DNA from: Alphaproteobacteria bacterium
GTDB lineage: Bacteria > Pseudomonadota > Alphaproteobacteria > Paracaedibacterales > CAITNM01
Direction: 5' to 3'
Length of the DNA stretch: 53,745 nt
NCBI GenBank assembly: GCA_947478955.1
Contig: CANJXJ010000001.1
Location: forward strand, 1 to 53,745
Shown here: positions 1 through 7,828 of the stretch, piece after piece
How the letters are laid out: each line of letters begins with the position of its first letter
Numbering within the stretch: position 1 is the first letter of the stretch
Program-made: the position numbers and the translations under genes
The notes under the pieces: model-generated
What the model saw: only the letters and a program-made list of their open reading frames with translations
The model's database searches: none
Told to the model about the DNA's origin: nothing

Positions 1-38
1 AGAACTAAAGGCGCTTAAAAATTAAGCAAATAAGGTGG

Positions 39-227
39 TTAATAACGAAAACAATTCGTTAAATGCCACTCTTTCTCTCTCAAATCCCCCGCGTATTCCT
101 CAAATAAACTAAAATCTTCCCCTAGTCTCAAATTTTGCAGAGGGTTCTCACTTGTTTGCGTGGAACCGTAAGACCCGGTTGATGCCAACAGTAAACATAG
201 GAATAATAAAAAAGAAAGTGGGTGCAT
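39..227 (-). CDS. small secreted hypothetical protein
   Basis: Not recognised. I start at the ATG at 227 because it opens a good signal peptide (MHPLSFLLFLCLLLASTG, cleavage probably after the Gly-Ser-Tyr-Gly-Ser region). The upstream in-frame ATG at 269 would put 14 polar residues in front of it. The mature part is only about 40 residues, polar and acidic, ending in -NCFRY. The gene lies on the same strand as the next secreted protein and could be co-transcribed with it, although a gap of about 90 bp separates them. It is too short for a domain assignment, and a chance ORF cannot be excluded. The signal peptide is the main argument for it being real. Confidence 0.45.
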   Translation of the reverse strand: MHPLSFLLFLCLLLASTGSYGSTQTSENPLQNLRLGEDFSLFEEYAGDLREKEWHLTNCFRY

Positions 228-320
228 TTTATAATTCTTTTGAATATTTATTGTATTACTTATATACAATATTTTTCTTTTAAATAAAAGAATATATTAT
301 CAATCATAGCTGAATTAGGA

Positions 321-755
321 TTAACCTTTATCCTGCATAGATTGCAGCAACCTTTTCATCCCGCGCTGCTTTGGTTTTTTTTTATCAGTGGGCGGCCTTG
401 TATTGCTGATTGAGGCCCCTATAACATTCCCCGCTGCATCGGTAACTTTAATATTTTTAATGTGGGCAATGTTCACGAATTTGTAATAAGTCCTGTAGCG
501 CTGGCCTTTTCGTGTATAAAATGTACGTTTTAGAGTGCCAGTGGGCGTTGTTACCTTTAAAAAAAATTTTGATTTGTCACAATTTTTTAGCTCAACAAAA
601 ATGTAAAATTGCTGATTTTTTATATCTTCCAAAGCAAGTTCATCAACAGGTTCATTATTCTGTATTTTGCTGGTTAAGCATAAACGCTCAAGGATCGGTG
701 CAGCTGAGGCTTCTGTTATAAAAAAACAAAACAGCAAGCTAAACAGTAAGCCCAT
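321..755 (-). CDS. secreted hypothetical protein, 144 aa
   Basis: Not recognised. Residues 1-18 form a signal peptide (MGLLFSLLFCFFITEASA, cleaved before APILERLC). The mature part has alternating hydrophobic/polar stretches typical of a small beta-sandwich. It contains two cysteines near residues 26 and 59 that could pair, a Tyr/Arg-rich segment (TFYTRKGQRYRTYYKF) and a strand reading IKVTDAAGNVIGAS. The C-terminus is Lys/Arg-rich (KKKPKQRGMKR). The pattern of a conserved aromatic/basic segment followed by V-x-D-A-x-G resembles small Ig-like periplasmic modules, but that is only a resemblance. The gene precedes the 62-aa secreted protein on the same strand. Likely exported to the periplasm or surface; function unknown. 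Confidence 0.7.
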   Translation of the reverse strand: MGLLFSLLFCFFITEASAAPILERLCLTSKIQNNEPVDELALEDIKNQQFYIFVELKNCDKSKFFLKVTTPTGTLKRTFYTRKGQRYRTYYKFVNIAHIKNIKVTDAAGNVIGASISNTRPPTDKKKPKQRGMKRLLQSMQDKG

Positions 756-830
756 TCTTTCTCCTTATATACACATTAATTGCTCAAACATTCAAAAAAG
801 CGATGATCAAGCCTCAAAGATTGTATAGGC

Positions 831-1472
831 CTATGTGGCAGGATACTCAAGTAGTTTTTTTACTAATTCGTTAACGGTGTTAAACCGAGCAAGTAAGGGA
901 CCATCATAGGCATCATTACCTATAGCAATGGCTGCCATATTTAGGTTCTGGGCAAACATCCAGTCAGTGATGCTATCACCTATGTACACAGCTTCATGAG
1001 GTTGTAAGCCAAAATGTTTCAAGGTCATTAATCCCATATCTGGATGAGGCTTATCTTGGGGTGAATCTCCTGACCCAAGAATAAAATCATAGGGTATGTT
1101 AAGCCGTTTAACTTCTTCACGAAGTAATTCACATTTTTTGTTACTGATGATAGCGATCAAATACCCAGATTTTTTTAACGCTTGTAAGGAAGAATGTGTT
1201 CCTTCATACAATCTTACATCATCTTTATTTTCAAAGATTGTTTGATAAAAAATGCCTCGGGCTTCTTCCCACTGTTCGCCAAATAGCTTTGGGAATCCTT
1301 CTCGGGTAGAAAGCTGCGCTCTAATTTTTATTTCTTCTAGTGTTGCTTCTGGCAGTCCAAAATGTTTCAGCGCTGCATTAGAAGCTTTGAAAATAATTGG
1401 CCAAGTATCAACAAGCGTGTTATCCCAATCGAAGAATATGGCTTTAAATGTGTGGTCTCTTAAATTTTTCAT
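831..1472 (-). CDS. HAD-superfamily hydrolase (phosphoglycolate phosphatase-like)
   Basis: Haloacid dehalogenase-fold phosphatase, 213 aa, the usual size for a Gph/PGP-like enzyme with a small alpha-helical cap. Motif I is FFDWDNTLVD: D15 is the nucleophile and D17 the acid/base. Motif II is the Ser in IAIISNKK, the motif III Lys lies in DKPHPDMG, and motif IV is YIGDSITDW, which binds Mg2+. The family removes phosphate from small metabolites. The substrate cannot be read from the sequence, and 2-phosphoglycolate is only the default guess. Its start overlaps the stop of the upstream secretin gene by 4 bp (ATGA type), so the two are translationally coupled. This is an odd pairing, because the secretin has no other assembly genes nearby. 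Cytoplasmic. Confidence 0.85.
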   Translation of the reverse strand: MKNLRDHTFKAIFFDWDNTLVDTWPIIFKASNAALKHFGLPEATLEEIKIRAQLSTREGFPKLFGEQWEEARGIFYQTIFENKDDVRLYEGTHSSLQALKKSGYLIAIISNKKCELLREEVKRLNIPYDFILGSGDSPQDKPHPDMGLMTLKHFGLQPHEAVYIGDSITDWMFAQNLNMAAIAIGNDAYDGPLLARFNTVNELVKKLLEYPAT

Positions 1473-3088
1473 TTTAAGGGCCGTGGATCAGTGGTGTATT
1501 CATCCATTAAACGCTGATCCGCTCCATCAATTGCGGCACCATTATCCATAATTGTTGCCTTTAAGACAATCACTAATTCAACAATTGTATCACCTTCAGC
1601 TAAGCTACCGGTCAAATCACGCAATAGGGGTACGCCATCTAACCCCGGCATACCTTGCTTATGCTCAGAAGAGCGAACCTCCATTAACCCACCAAGTATG
1701 GCCATTTCTTTATTATTTAGTCTTAATACCGAATCAATTTCCCGCACTTCAACAACCGGAATAAGTGATGGGGTAGGGGATTTCAGTTTGCTTGGATCAG
1801 TGTTAGATGCGTAGTAAGCAATATCAATAGCGGGATCTGAAACTGTCTGGGTCAGCCTTGAAATACTGGGTCGTAAGAATAAGATAATTTCCCCGGTTTG
1901 CGGATCAATCGATGGTTGCACCATCATAATTAAACCAATGGGCACCGTTTGAATATCGCTAGAAACAGTCGTGCTTTCGCGACTATTTTGTGAATTATAC
2001 ATTTTGTCGTAGTTAAGTTTGAAATAGACCTTATTTTGAGCAACTTTTAAAATAGCAGCTTGGTTATTCATCACGGTAAGGCGCGGGCTTGAAAGGGTTC
2101 GCACAAATCCAAATTCCTGCAATGCATTTGCGATGGCAGAAAACTTAGAGCCATCTGCTCCAAAGCTAACCATATTACCCTGGGAGGTGGTTGGATCCAA
2201 AAAGGCGCTTTTTTTGGCCATGTCACCAAATCGTGCTGCAATATTTAAATCACCTTTTGTGCCAACTGTTTGCCAATTGATGCCGCTGCGATATTCATCT
2301 TTTAAGGTGACTTCAATAATTTTAGCTTCTATTAGAACTTGGCTACAGGCGACATGGCGTAATCGCTCTAGGTATGTTTGCACTTGCTGATGTTGTTTGC
2401 GGTTTGCTCGTAGCGACACAAGCCCTGCCTGGCGATGAATCGAATAGGAACATTTTTCAGTCCCTGACTCAACAATTGACTTTAAGTTTTGCTCCAGTTC
2501 ATCCCAAAAATCATTTTTAGCGGTAGCCTTTAAAGCACTTTTAGAAACGTTATCACCTATGTTGCTTTTTGCAGGGCCAACACTTGAAAACACATCAGAC
2601 GCCACCGCTAGTTGGTTTTCACTTGTTCGAGATAAGTTTAAAAACTGAACGTTATAACTTTGAGAATAAGGGGTGTCCCGTTCTATGCGAATAGCTGTAT
2701 CGATAACGTCGTATCGTAAATTTGCCATTTCACACATCGACTTTATAACTTCAATAAATGGGCGATTTTTAGCGGTAAAAATAATTTTAGAATCAATTGT
2801 ATGATCTAGCTGTAAATCAACACCCGCTTGACGAGCCAGTTCCATAAATACATTTTTTAAGGAAATGCTCTCAGAGACTGAAATAGAAACAGGTTGATAC
2901 ATTATTTTAGGCAGTGCCGGCGCTTCTTTTTTTTGCAGAATTTTTTTAACTAAGGGAGGTGGTACAGAATCAGCTGGTTGCGCTAGTTCTTTTGCCTCTG
3001 CTTTGTCAACTTTTGGCATAAGCGGTTCATGATCAACTAATTCTCTGCAGCCAACTAATAGGAAGAATAATAAAAGAAATGTTGGCAA
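1469..3088 (-). CDS. mshL: outer-membrane secretin lipoprotein, MshL/PilQ-type
   Basis: Secretin of type IV pilus/type II secretion systems, 539 aa, forming an outer-membrane ring channel. The N-terminus (MPTFLLLFFLLVGC) ends in a lipobox, so it is probably a lipoprotein anchored at Cys14. The start is a TTG at 3088, since no ATG or GTG lies between it and the upstream in-frame stop. A secretin/TonB N-domain sits at about residues 70-120 (SLKNVFMELARQAGVDLQL). The secretin core covers about residues 250-515 and ends with the family signature region IDSVLRLNNKEMAILGGLM followed by GVPLLRDL. The order of these elements matches MshL best. The downstream HAD gene overlaps it by 4 bp. No ATPase, platform protein or pilin gene is present in this window, so partners must lie elsewhere or be absent. 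Confidence 0.85.
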   Translation of the reverse strand: MPTFLLLFFLLVGCRELVDHEPLMPKVDKAEAKELAQPADSVPPPLVKKILQKKEAPALPKIMYQPVSISVSESISLKNVFMELARQAGVDLQLDHTIDSKIIFTAKNRPFIEVIKSMCEMANLRYDVIDTAIRIERDTPYSQSYNVQFLNLSRTSENQLAVASDVFSSVGPAKSNIGDNVSKSALKATAKNDFWDELEQNLKSIVESGTEKCSYSIHRQAGLVSLRANRKQHQQVQTYLERLRHVACSQVLIEAKIIEVTLKDEYRSGINWQTVGTKGDLNIAARFGDMAKKSAFLDPTTSQGNMVSFGADGSKFSAIANALQEFGFVRTLSSPRLTVMNNQAAILKVAQNKVYFKLNYDKMYNSQNSRESTTVSSDIQTVPIGLIMMVQPSIDPQTGEIILFLRPSISRLTQTVSDPAIDIAYYASNTDPSKLKSPTPSLIPVVEVREIDSVLRLNNKEMAILGGLMEVRSSEHKQGMPGLDGVPLLRDLTGSLAEGDTIVELVIVLKATIMDNGAAIDGADQRLMDEYTTDPRPLK

Positions 3089-3284
3089 CGTGTGTATCCA
3101 GTTTAAACTCTACTCATTAAGTGAAGCAAAACTCTTAATGCTTGGCTAGAGAGTCTCGGTAATGAGTTTTAAAAATAAAAATCTATCCATTAAACGTTAT
3201 AACTACTTACCATAGCGCTACATAAACATTGCTTGAACAAAGAGTTTTTTGTAGACTACGCCTACGTATATTTTAGAGAGCTTT

Positions 3285-4364
3285 ATGTCATTCGAGGTTA
3301 AATTAGACCGGTTAGTAACCCACCATCAGGAGTTGCAAGACCAGTTGGCATGCCATGACATGAAGGATACAAAAGATTTTGCGCGTCTTTCCAAGGAATA
3401 CAGTGATCTAACTGAGATAGCCGGTGTTGTTTTACAATTGCGTAAAAAACAACAAGAGAAGCTAGATTTAGAAGCGCTGCTTAGTGATAGCTCATTAGAT
3501 GCTGACATGAAAGCCATGGCTCAGCTTGATTACGATTCATTATTTAATGAATTGCCGGAACTTGAACAAAAGATAAAAGTCTTGTTGCTGCCTAAAGATG
3601 CTGATGATGAGCGTAACGCTATTTTGGAAATTCGGGCTGGTGCTGGCGGTGATGAAGCTGGTTTATTTGCGGCGACTTTATTTCGTATGTACCAACGCTA
3701 CGCAGCAAATCAAGGCTGGAAATTTGAAATTATTGCCATGAGCGATACTGGCCTTGGGGCCATTCGTGAAGCAAGCGCCACTATTGCCGGTAAAGGCGTG
3801 TTTGCTCGGTTGAAATTTGAATCGGGTGTGCACCGGGTGCAACGGGTTCCAGAAACAGAATCAAGCGGTCGTGTGCATACATCAACGGCAACGGTAGCCG
3901 TTCTTCCAGAAGTGGAAGAGGTTGATATTCAAATTGATGAAAAAGACCTACAGATTGATGTATACAGGGCTTCAGGTGCCGGTGGTCAGCACGTTAACAC
4001 AACTGACAGCGCAGTACGTATAACCCACATTCCAACAGGAGTCATTGTTACTTGCCAAGATGAACGTTCCCAACATAAAAATAAAGCAAAAGCCATGAAA
4101 ATTTTGCGCGCGAGAATCTATGAAGCAGAACGTCAGCGCAAAGATGATGAGCGGTCCGCAAGCCGTAAAGGCCAGGTGGGAACAGGTGATAGGTCTGAAC
4201 GTATTCGTACTTATAACTTCCCCCAAGGACGAGTTAGCGATCACCGGATTAACTTAACCCTTTATAAAATTATGCAAATTGTTGAAGGTGAAGCATTAGA
4301 TGAATTAATTGATCCACTAATTTCTAATGACCAAGCAACTCGATTATCTGAAGCAATTGATTAA
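3285..4364 (+). CDS. prfA: peptide chain release factor 1
   Basis: Class I release factor RF1, 359 aa, full length for the family. It recognises UAA and UAG in the ribosomal A site and triggers peptidyl-tRNA hydrolysis. The catalytic GGQ is at residues 233-235 within [16 protein letters not shown]. The codon-recognition loop reads [14 protein letters not shown], where the P-x-T position (here PET) marks RF1 rather than RF2 (SPF). The start is the ATG at 3285, which follows the coiled N-terminal domain pattern of RF1. yebC follows 12 bp downstream. The usual partner prmC, whose product methylates the GGQ glutamine, is not next to it here. Cytoplasmic. Confidence 0.98.
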   Translation: MSFEVKLDRLVTHHQELQDQLACHDMKDTKDFARLSKEYSDLTEIAGVVLQLRKKQQEKLDLEALLSDSSLDADMKAMAQLDYDSLFNELPELEQKIKVLLLPKDADDERNAILEIRAGAGGDEAGLFAATLFRMYQRYAANQGWKFEIIAMSDTGLGAIREASATIAGKGVFARLKFESGVHRVQRVPETESSGRVHTSTATVAVLPEVEEVDIQIDEKDLQIDVYRASGAGGQHVNTTDSAVRITHIPTGVIVTCQDERSQHKNKAKAMKILRARIYEAERQRKDDERSASRKGQVGTGDRSERIRTYNFPQGRVSDHRINLTLYKIMQIVEGEALDELIDPLISNDQATRLSEAID

Positions 4365-4376
4365 ACGGAGGACACT

Positions 4377-5123
4377 ATGGCAGGACATTCCCAATTTAAA
4401 AATATTATGTACAGAAAAGGCGCGCAAGATGCTAAGCGTGCTAAAATGTTTGCAAAAATTGCACGAGAAATTATAGTTTCTGTAAAGTCAGGGGGGGCTG
4501 AAGCTTCTTCAAACCCAAGACTTCGTGCAGCCTTGGCTTCTGCCCGTGGCGCTAACATGCCGCGTGATAACATTGACAGAGCTATTAAAAAAGCTAGCGG
4601 TGGTGATGATTTAAGTAACTATGAAGAAGTGCGCTATGAAGGTTATTGCATAGCTGGAGTGGCGGTTATTGTTGAAGCGCTTACGGATAACCGCAACCGT
4701 ACGGCTTCGGAAGTGCGCTCTACTTTAAGCAAAAATGGTGGAAATTTAGGGGAAACCGGAAGCGTTGGTTTTTGTTTTGAGCGTTTAGGCATGCTGCATT
4801 TTGACGCCTCAAAATTTGGCTTTGATAAAGTGTTTGAAGCAGCGGTTAATGCAGGTGCTGATAACGTGGAAACGATTGATGACATTAATGAGGTTACTTG
4901 TCCCATGGAAGACTTTGCAGCGGTGCGTGATGCGCTAATTGGGACCTTAGGTGATCCAAGGGAAGCAAAAATTATGTGGAGGCCATTAAACACAATTGTA
5001 GTTAATGAAGATCAAGCTAAAACCCTATTTAAAACAATAGATACTCTAGAAGATAGTGACGACATACAAAACGTTTACACGAACGTTGAGATACCGGAAG
5101 ACATCTTAAAAAAATTGGAGTAG
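4377..5123 (+). CDS. yebC: YebC/PmpR-family protein
   Basis: YebC/PmpR (TACO1-like) family protein, 248 aa, standard length. The N-terminal signature MAGHSQFKNIMYRKGAQDAKR is diagnostic, followed by the glycine/asparagine-rich region NGGNLGETGSVGFCFER. The family was long called a transcriptional regulator. Relatives have since been implicated in translation of difficult peptides such as proline stretches, so 'regulator' should be read with caution. A Shine-Dalgarno GGAGG sits just upstream (GGAGGACACTATGG). In many alphaproteobacteria yebC neighbours ruvC-ruvA-ruvB, but here it follows prfA instead. The last ten codons, ending in IPEDILKKLE, recur out of context at 5971-6003, marking the edge of a local duplication. 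Confidence 0.96.
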   Translation: MAGHSQFKNIMYRKGAQDAKRAKMFAKIAREIIVSVKSGGAEASSNPRLRAALASARGANMPRDNIDRAIKKASGGDDLSNYEEVRYEGYCIAGVAVIVEALTDNRNRTASEVRSTLSKNGGNLGETGSVGFCFERLGMLHFDASKFGFDKVFEAAVNAGADNVETIDDINEVTCPMEDFAAVRDALIGTLGDPREAKIMWRPLNTIVVNEDQAKTLFKTIDTLEDSDDIQNVYTNVEIPEDILKKLE

Positions 5124-5312
5124 CCTTTTTTGTGGAAGTTTTCCCTTTAGAATTTTCCCTGGCAGGAGTTTGGGGTTTTTAAAGGCCTAATTATTGAGGT
5201 TTTTCATGAACTCTACGCTCTTTAGTTTTAAATTCTTAAAAAAATACTCGTTGTAACAGCCATTGGTATTTTGCCTAGTCAAATGGCATTGTTTTGTGGT
5301 GGGCCTGTTGCT
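5080..5312 (+). repeat. tandem duplication, copy 1 (yebC tail, leader, signal peptide start)
   Basis: This segment recurs at 5962-6160. Shared stretches include GGAAGACATCTTAAAAAAAT, GAGTAGCCTTTTT, the leader TAATTATTGAGGTTTTTCATG, and codons for a signal peptide ending in (M/L)ALFCGG/D. By eye the copies are about three-quarters identical with small indels. The duplicated unit starts inside the end of yebC, so copy 1 is the parent arrangement and copy 2 the duplicate. Confidence 0.85.
5206..5256 (+). other. out-of-frame original start of the 5271 gene (A7 slippage tract)
   Basis: The duplicated leader places an ATG at 5206 that encodes MNSTLFSFKFLKKYSL and then hits TAA at 5254-5256. The run of seven A at 5238-5244 is read A AAA AAA, a canonical -1 slippery heptamer. 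A -1 shift there continues into KILVVTAIGILPSQMALFCG and on into the long ORF. In the second copy the corresponding tract has eight A and is in frame. The genuine N-terminus of the downstream gene therefore appears to be here, disconnected by the loss of one A. Confidence 0.7.
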
Positions 5313-5879
5313 TTAGCTACTTTACCAGTTAATAGTGTTAATCTTCTTCCTCCACGTGTAAAAAGAAGCTCAAGTTGCCCAAGTTCTAATGAGTTCACTA
5401 TCACTACTGTAACCAAAAGACGTACACATTTTGAAGCTCCTGCTGCAGGATTGGCGGGGGGAAGTACACCGGTGCATAAACCAGCTGCAGCAGGAGAAGT
5501 TATCAAGCCTGCATTGGCACACTTAGGTTCAACAAAACTTCTCGGCGAACCTTCTCTGCCAGCGGCACCTGCAACAGTAGCGCAAGTTAGTGGTCAAATT
5601 TCCCCTGGGCCTTCTAGTGCTGCACTTGCTACTCTAGAATTAAGGGGCACTGTAATGTCAGATGCGTTGTGTGGAAAGCCAGCTCCAGCAGAAGTTAGGA
5701 TTCCTTTCGAACCTTCTAGTGCTTCTGAACGAAGAGCGCGAATAGCATACAGTTTAGCCGGTAATCCGTGGGCAGCTAAAATGGTACTTTCTCTCGCTGA
5801 GCACAAAGTGATAGAAGTAGTGCGTACTAGTGCTACAGGACCTTTTTCTAGCTCACCCTCATGCGTAGAGCTTGCCTAG
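5271..5879 (+). CDS. hypothetical secreted protein, N-terminus frameshifted
   Basis: Not recognised; 202 aa when read from a TTG at 5271. That TTG is probably not the real start. The coding frame extends upstream to 5241, where a one-base slip in an A7 tract joins it to ATG 5206 and restores a signal peptide (compare the intact A8 paralogue start at 6085). The mature part is rich in Ala, Pro and Ser (for example GEVIKPALAHLG, SLPAAPATVAQVSG) and looks disordered up to about residue 150. It ends in a more ordered segment around ERRARIAYSLAGNPWAAKM. The conserved ALFCG at the end of the signal region resembles a lipobox, but Phe at -1 is not standard. It may be expressed by slippage, be phase-variable, or be decaying. 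Confidence 0.6.
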   Translation: MPSQMALFCGGPVALATLPVNSVNLLPPRVKRSSSCPSSNEFTITTVTKRRTHFEAPAAGLAGGSTPVHKPAAAGEVIKPALAHLGSTKLLGEPSLPAAPATVAQVSGQISPGPSSAALATLELRGTVMSDALCGKPAPAEVRIPFEPSSASERRARIAYSLAGNPWAAKMVLSLAEHKVIEVVRTSATGPFSSSPSCVELA

Positions 5880-5895
5880 CTTCGTTTAACAAAAT

Positions 5896-5938
5896 TAGCT
5901 ACCTGCATTGACAGAAACTAATTGTCGGTAGCTATTTT
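5896..5938 (+). terminator. candidate intrinsic terminator after the 5271 gene
   Basis: Inverted repeat TAGCTACC (5896-5903) / GGTAGCTA (5927-5934) followed by TTTT. A second short arm pair, GACA/TGTC, lies inside the loop. The T-run is short, so strength is uncertain. Confidence 0.4.
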
Positions 5939-5961
5939 GACCTAGCTAAATTTTTATCCGT

Positions 5962-6160
5962 AACGTAAAAAATTCCGGAAGACATCTTAAAAAAATTAGA
6001 GTAGCCTTTTTGGTGGAGGTTGCTTCTTTAAAATTTTTCCTGCTGAATGTGGGGTTTTTAGAGGTCTAATTATTGAGGTTTTTCATGAATTCTAAGTTAC
6101 TAAAAAAAACATTAGTAATTGTTGCCCTTAGCCAATTGGCATTATTTTGTGGTGATGATT
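5962..6160 (+). repeat. tandem duplication, copy 2
   Basis: Second copy of the segment at 5080-5312. It carries a fragment of yebC (last ten codons and stop at about 5971-6003) that is not attached to a gene, followed by the same leader and the signal-peptide codons of the gene starting at 6085. Its A-tract has eight A (6092-6099), one more than copy 1, which keeps the frame open. Confidence 0.85.
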
Positions 6161-6579
6161 TTTTTGATAGTGCGTCGGTACGATCACCTATCTTGACTAA
6201 TGGTACATCGTCTATAGTGCAACCATCTCTAATTGCCATGGATACTAATCCAGATTCAGATGTGGCGCCTGCAGCTGCCTTACCAAGAGCACTCAAGCCT
6301 TTGCAAATTAGGCGAAGCGTTTCAGAGGGCGGCTTGCCCTCGACAGACAAGCCAAAAATATTAACTCTGGATTTATCCAGTGGAGCGAGAGAAGCGGCAA
6401 TAGAGATGTGTATCTCCTACATCGACAGCACTTTTGGCTATAAGAAACATATTATTAGCGCAGTATCCAGGGGTAGCTTTTTATATGCTTGCACCACCAG
6501 TTCAAAGACATATTTTAGATGTGTTTCACACCCTTTCCGGTGCAACAAGTGCAGCTCGTTTTGGGGGAATAATAGATAA
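6085..6579 (+). CDS. hypothetical secreted protein, C-terminus probably frameshifted
   Basis: Not recognised; paralogous at its leader to the preceding gene. I start at ATG 6085, which matches the duplicated leader; the TTG at 6073 lies within the leader. Residues 1-22 form a signal peptide ending in ALFCG, and a polar stretch follows. A more ordered part, GAREAAIEMCISYIDSTFGY, runs to about residue 130. After the five-T run at 6478-6482 the current frame gives a Cys/Ser-rich tail. One frame over, it continues as MLAPPVQRHILDVFHTLSG and ATSAARFGGIIDKC, stopping at 6598. That alternative reads like ordinary protein, so one extra T has probably altered the end. Function unknown. Confidence 0.6.
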   Translation: MNSKLLKKTLVIVALSQLALFCGDDFFDSASVRSPILTNGTSSIVQPSLIAMDTNPDSDVAPAAALPRALKPLQIRRSVSEGGLPSTDKPKILTLDLSSGAREAAIEMCISYIDSTFGYKKHIISAVSRGSFLYACTTSSKTYFRCVSHPFRCNKCSSFWGNNR

Positions 6580-6609
6580 GTGTAAAGAGATCGCATAGAC
6601 TGTGCTGCT

Positions 6610-7758
6610 TTACGGTGTCCTTTTATAAACAGGTACAAGCACGACTAATAAAATCAGCCACCAGCTTTGCCAAATACTAATGCCCGTTGCCGCCACGCAA
6701 AGGGCACTTCCCCAAAAAGCTATTGTATAGCTGGTAGATTTTGCGTAATAGTTATGCCAATAAACAATCCACATTATGCAGGCAAGCGCCACCCCAATAG
6801 CTCCCAGCTCAAGCCATAACTGCAACATAAAATTATGAGGATGCAAGCACATTTCAGGGGAGCTTAAGACTATCTTTTCAGACCCGTTTAAAATGATGAT
6901 GTCGTCGCCGTTAACGACAAGAAAACGATAACGAGAGCTTCCAAAGCCAAACCCAGTCCAAAAACGTTCAAAAAGTTGTTTCGTGACTGAATGCCAAATG
7001 AAGAGTCGGTGGGTGTAGCTAGGATCAAGTGTAGCTGACCACTGTATGTATTGCTCAGGAGATAGGATTCGAAAAATAAAGGGCAATATTCCCCAAACAA
7101 CTGGCATCCCATAGATAAACATGACCCTTAAAAACCTAGGTAGCGCTTTATGCATAATTAAAGTTCCTGATCCTAAAAGGATACCTAGTGCTGCAGCGTC
7201 ACTTGAACAACGTCGCATAATCAAAAAGAGTAATATGAGAATGCCGGCTTGTACCCATTTTTTGAAATGGTGCAGACTCATCCAAATGGCTAGACCGCAA
7301 GCTACGCAGCCGTGAATTAATGCTTGAGATACTTGCTGATCAATTACAGTGTGCAGTTGCCAACCATATTCAAGGCTAATTGCAAAAATCCCTAGACACA
7401 TTGCGAGTAATAAACCAGCTGTTGATACGGTATGTTGAAACTGTTGGCGTAGATGAGGGTTAAAATTATTATATCGGTTCAACCACAACCAGCCACCTAG
7501 CATCACTGCCGTAACCTTGGCGTACATATATAAGGCTTTAGGTGGGTCCACTGCCCAGAGTGTGCTAATGGCACACCAGGCGATGAATAGTATCAGTAGG
7601 GGATTTGTTATGTTATATAAATCTTGTTTCCTAAATTGGAAAAGGCAGACCCCAGCCAAACCTACAAAAGGATAGATGTTTCCATGGGGCAGCGGTAAGC
7701 ATAAAAAAACTACAAGAAAAACCAGGATTTTATAAGGCCAATAATTTTGAGAATGCAT
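6610..7758 (-). CDS. O-antigen ligase family protein (WaaL/Wzy_C)
   Basis: Polytopic inner-membrane protein, 382 aa, with about ten hydrophobic segments. The large periplasmic loop near residue 300 contains HPHNFMLQLWLELGAIG, the H-x-x-N...E-x-G pattern of the Wzy_C/O-antigen ligase domain. An Arg-rich region (SYTHRLFIWHS) and a GFGFGSSRYR loop lie before it. WaaL joins undecaprenyl-linked O-antigen to lipid A-core on the periplasmic face. The related Wzy polymerases and some protein glycosyltransferases share the domain, so ligase is the best but not the only reading. The gene is divergent from msbA, 70 bp away, which supports a role in lipopolysaccharide assembly. No glycosyltransferase cluster is visible nearby. 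Confidence 0.85.
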   Translation of the reverse strand: MHSQNYWPYKILVFLVVFLCLPLPHGNIYPFVGLAGVCLFQFRKQDLYNITNPLLILFIAWCAISTLWAVDPPKALYMYAKVTAVMLGGWLWLNRYNNFNPHLRQQFQHTVSTAGLLLAMCLGIFAISLEYGWQLHTVIDQQVSQALIHGCVACGLAIWMSLHHFKKWVQAGILILLFLIMRRCSSDAAALGILLGSGTLIMHKALPRFLRVMFIYGMPVVWGILPFIFRILSPEQYIQWSATLDPSYTHRLFIWHSVTKQLFERFWTGFGFGSSRYRFLVVNGDDIIILNGSEKIVLSSPEMCLHPHNFMLQLWLELGAIGVALACIMWIVYWHNYYAKSTSYTIAFWGSALCVAATGISIWQSWWLILLVVLVPVYKRTP

Positions 7759-7828
7759 AATATAACAATGTGTGATTGCGAATGATGTGAAAACTTGATA
7801 CGTTTAGCAAAAGTATGACTCTACATTT

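Noticed and set aside
3285..4364. prfA as RF2 with a programmed frameshift
   Set aside because: The recognition loop is P-E-T, not SPF, and the frame is continuous.
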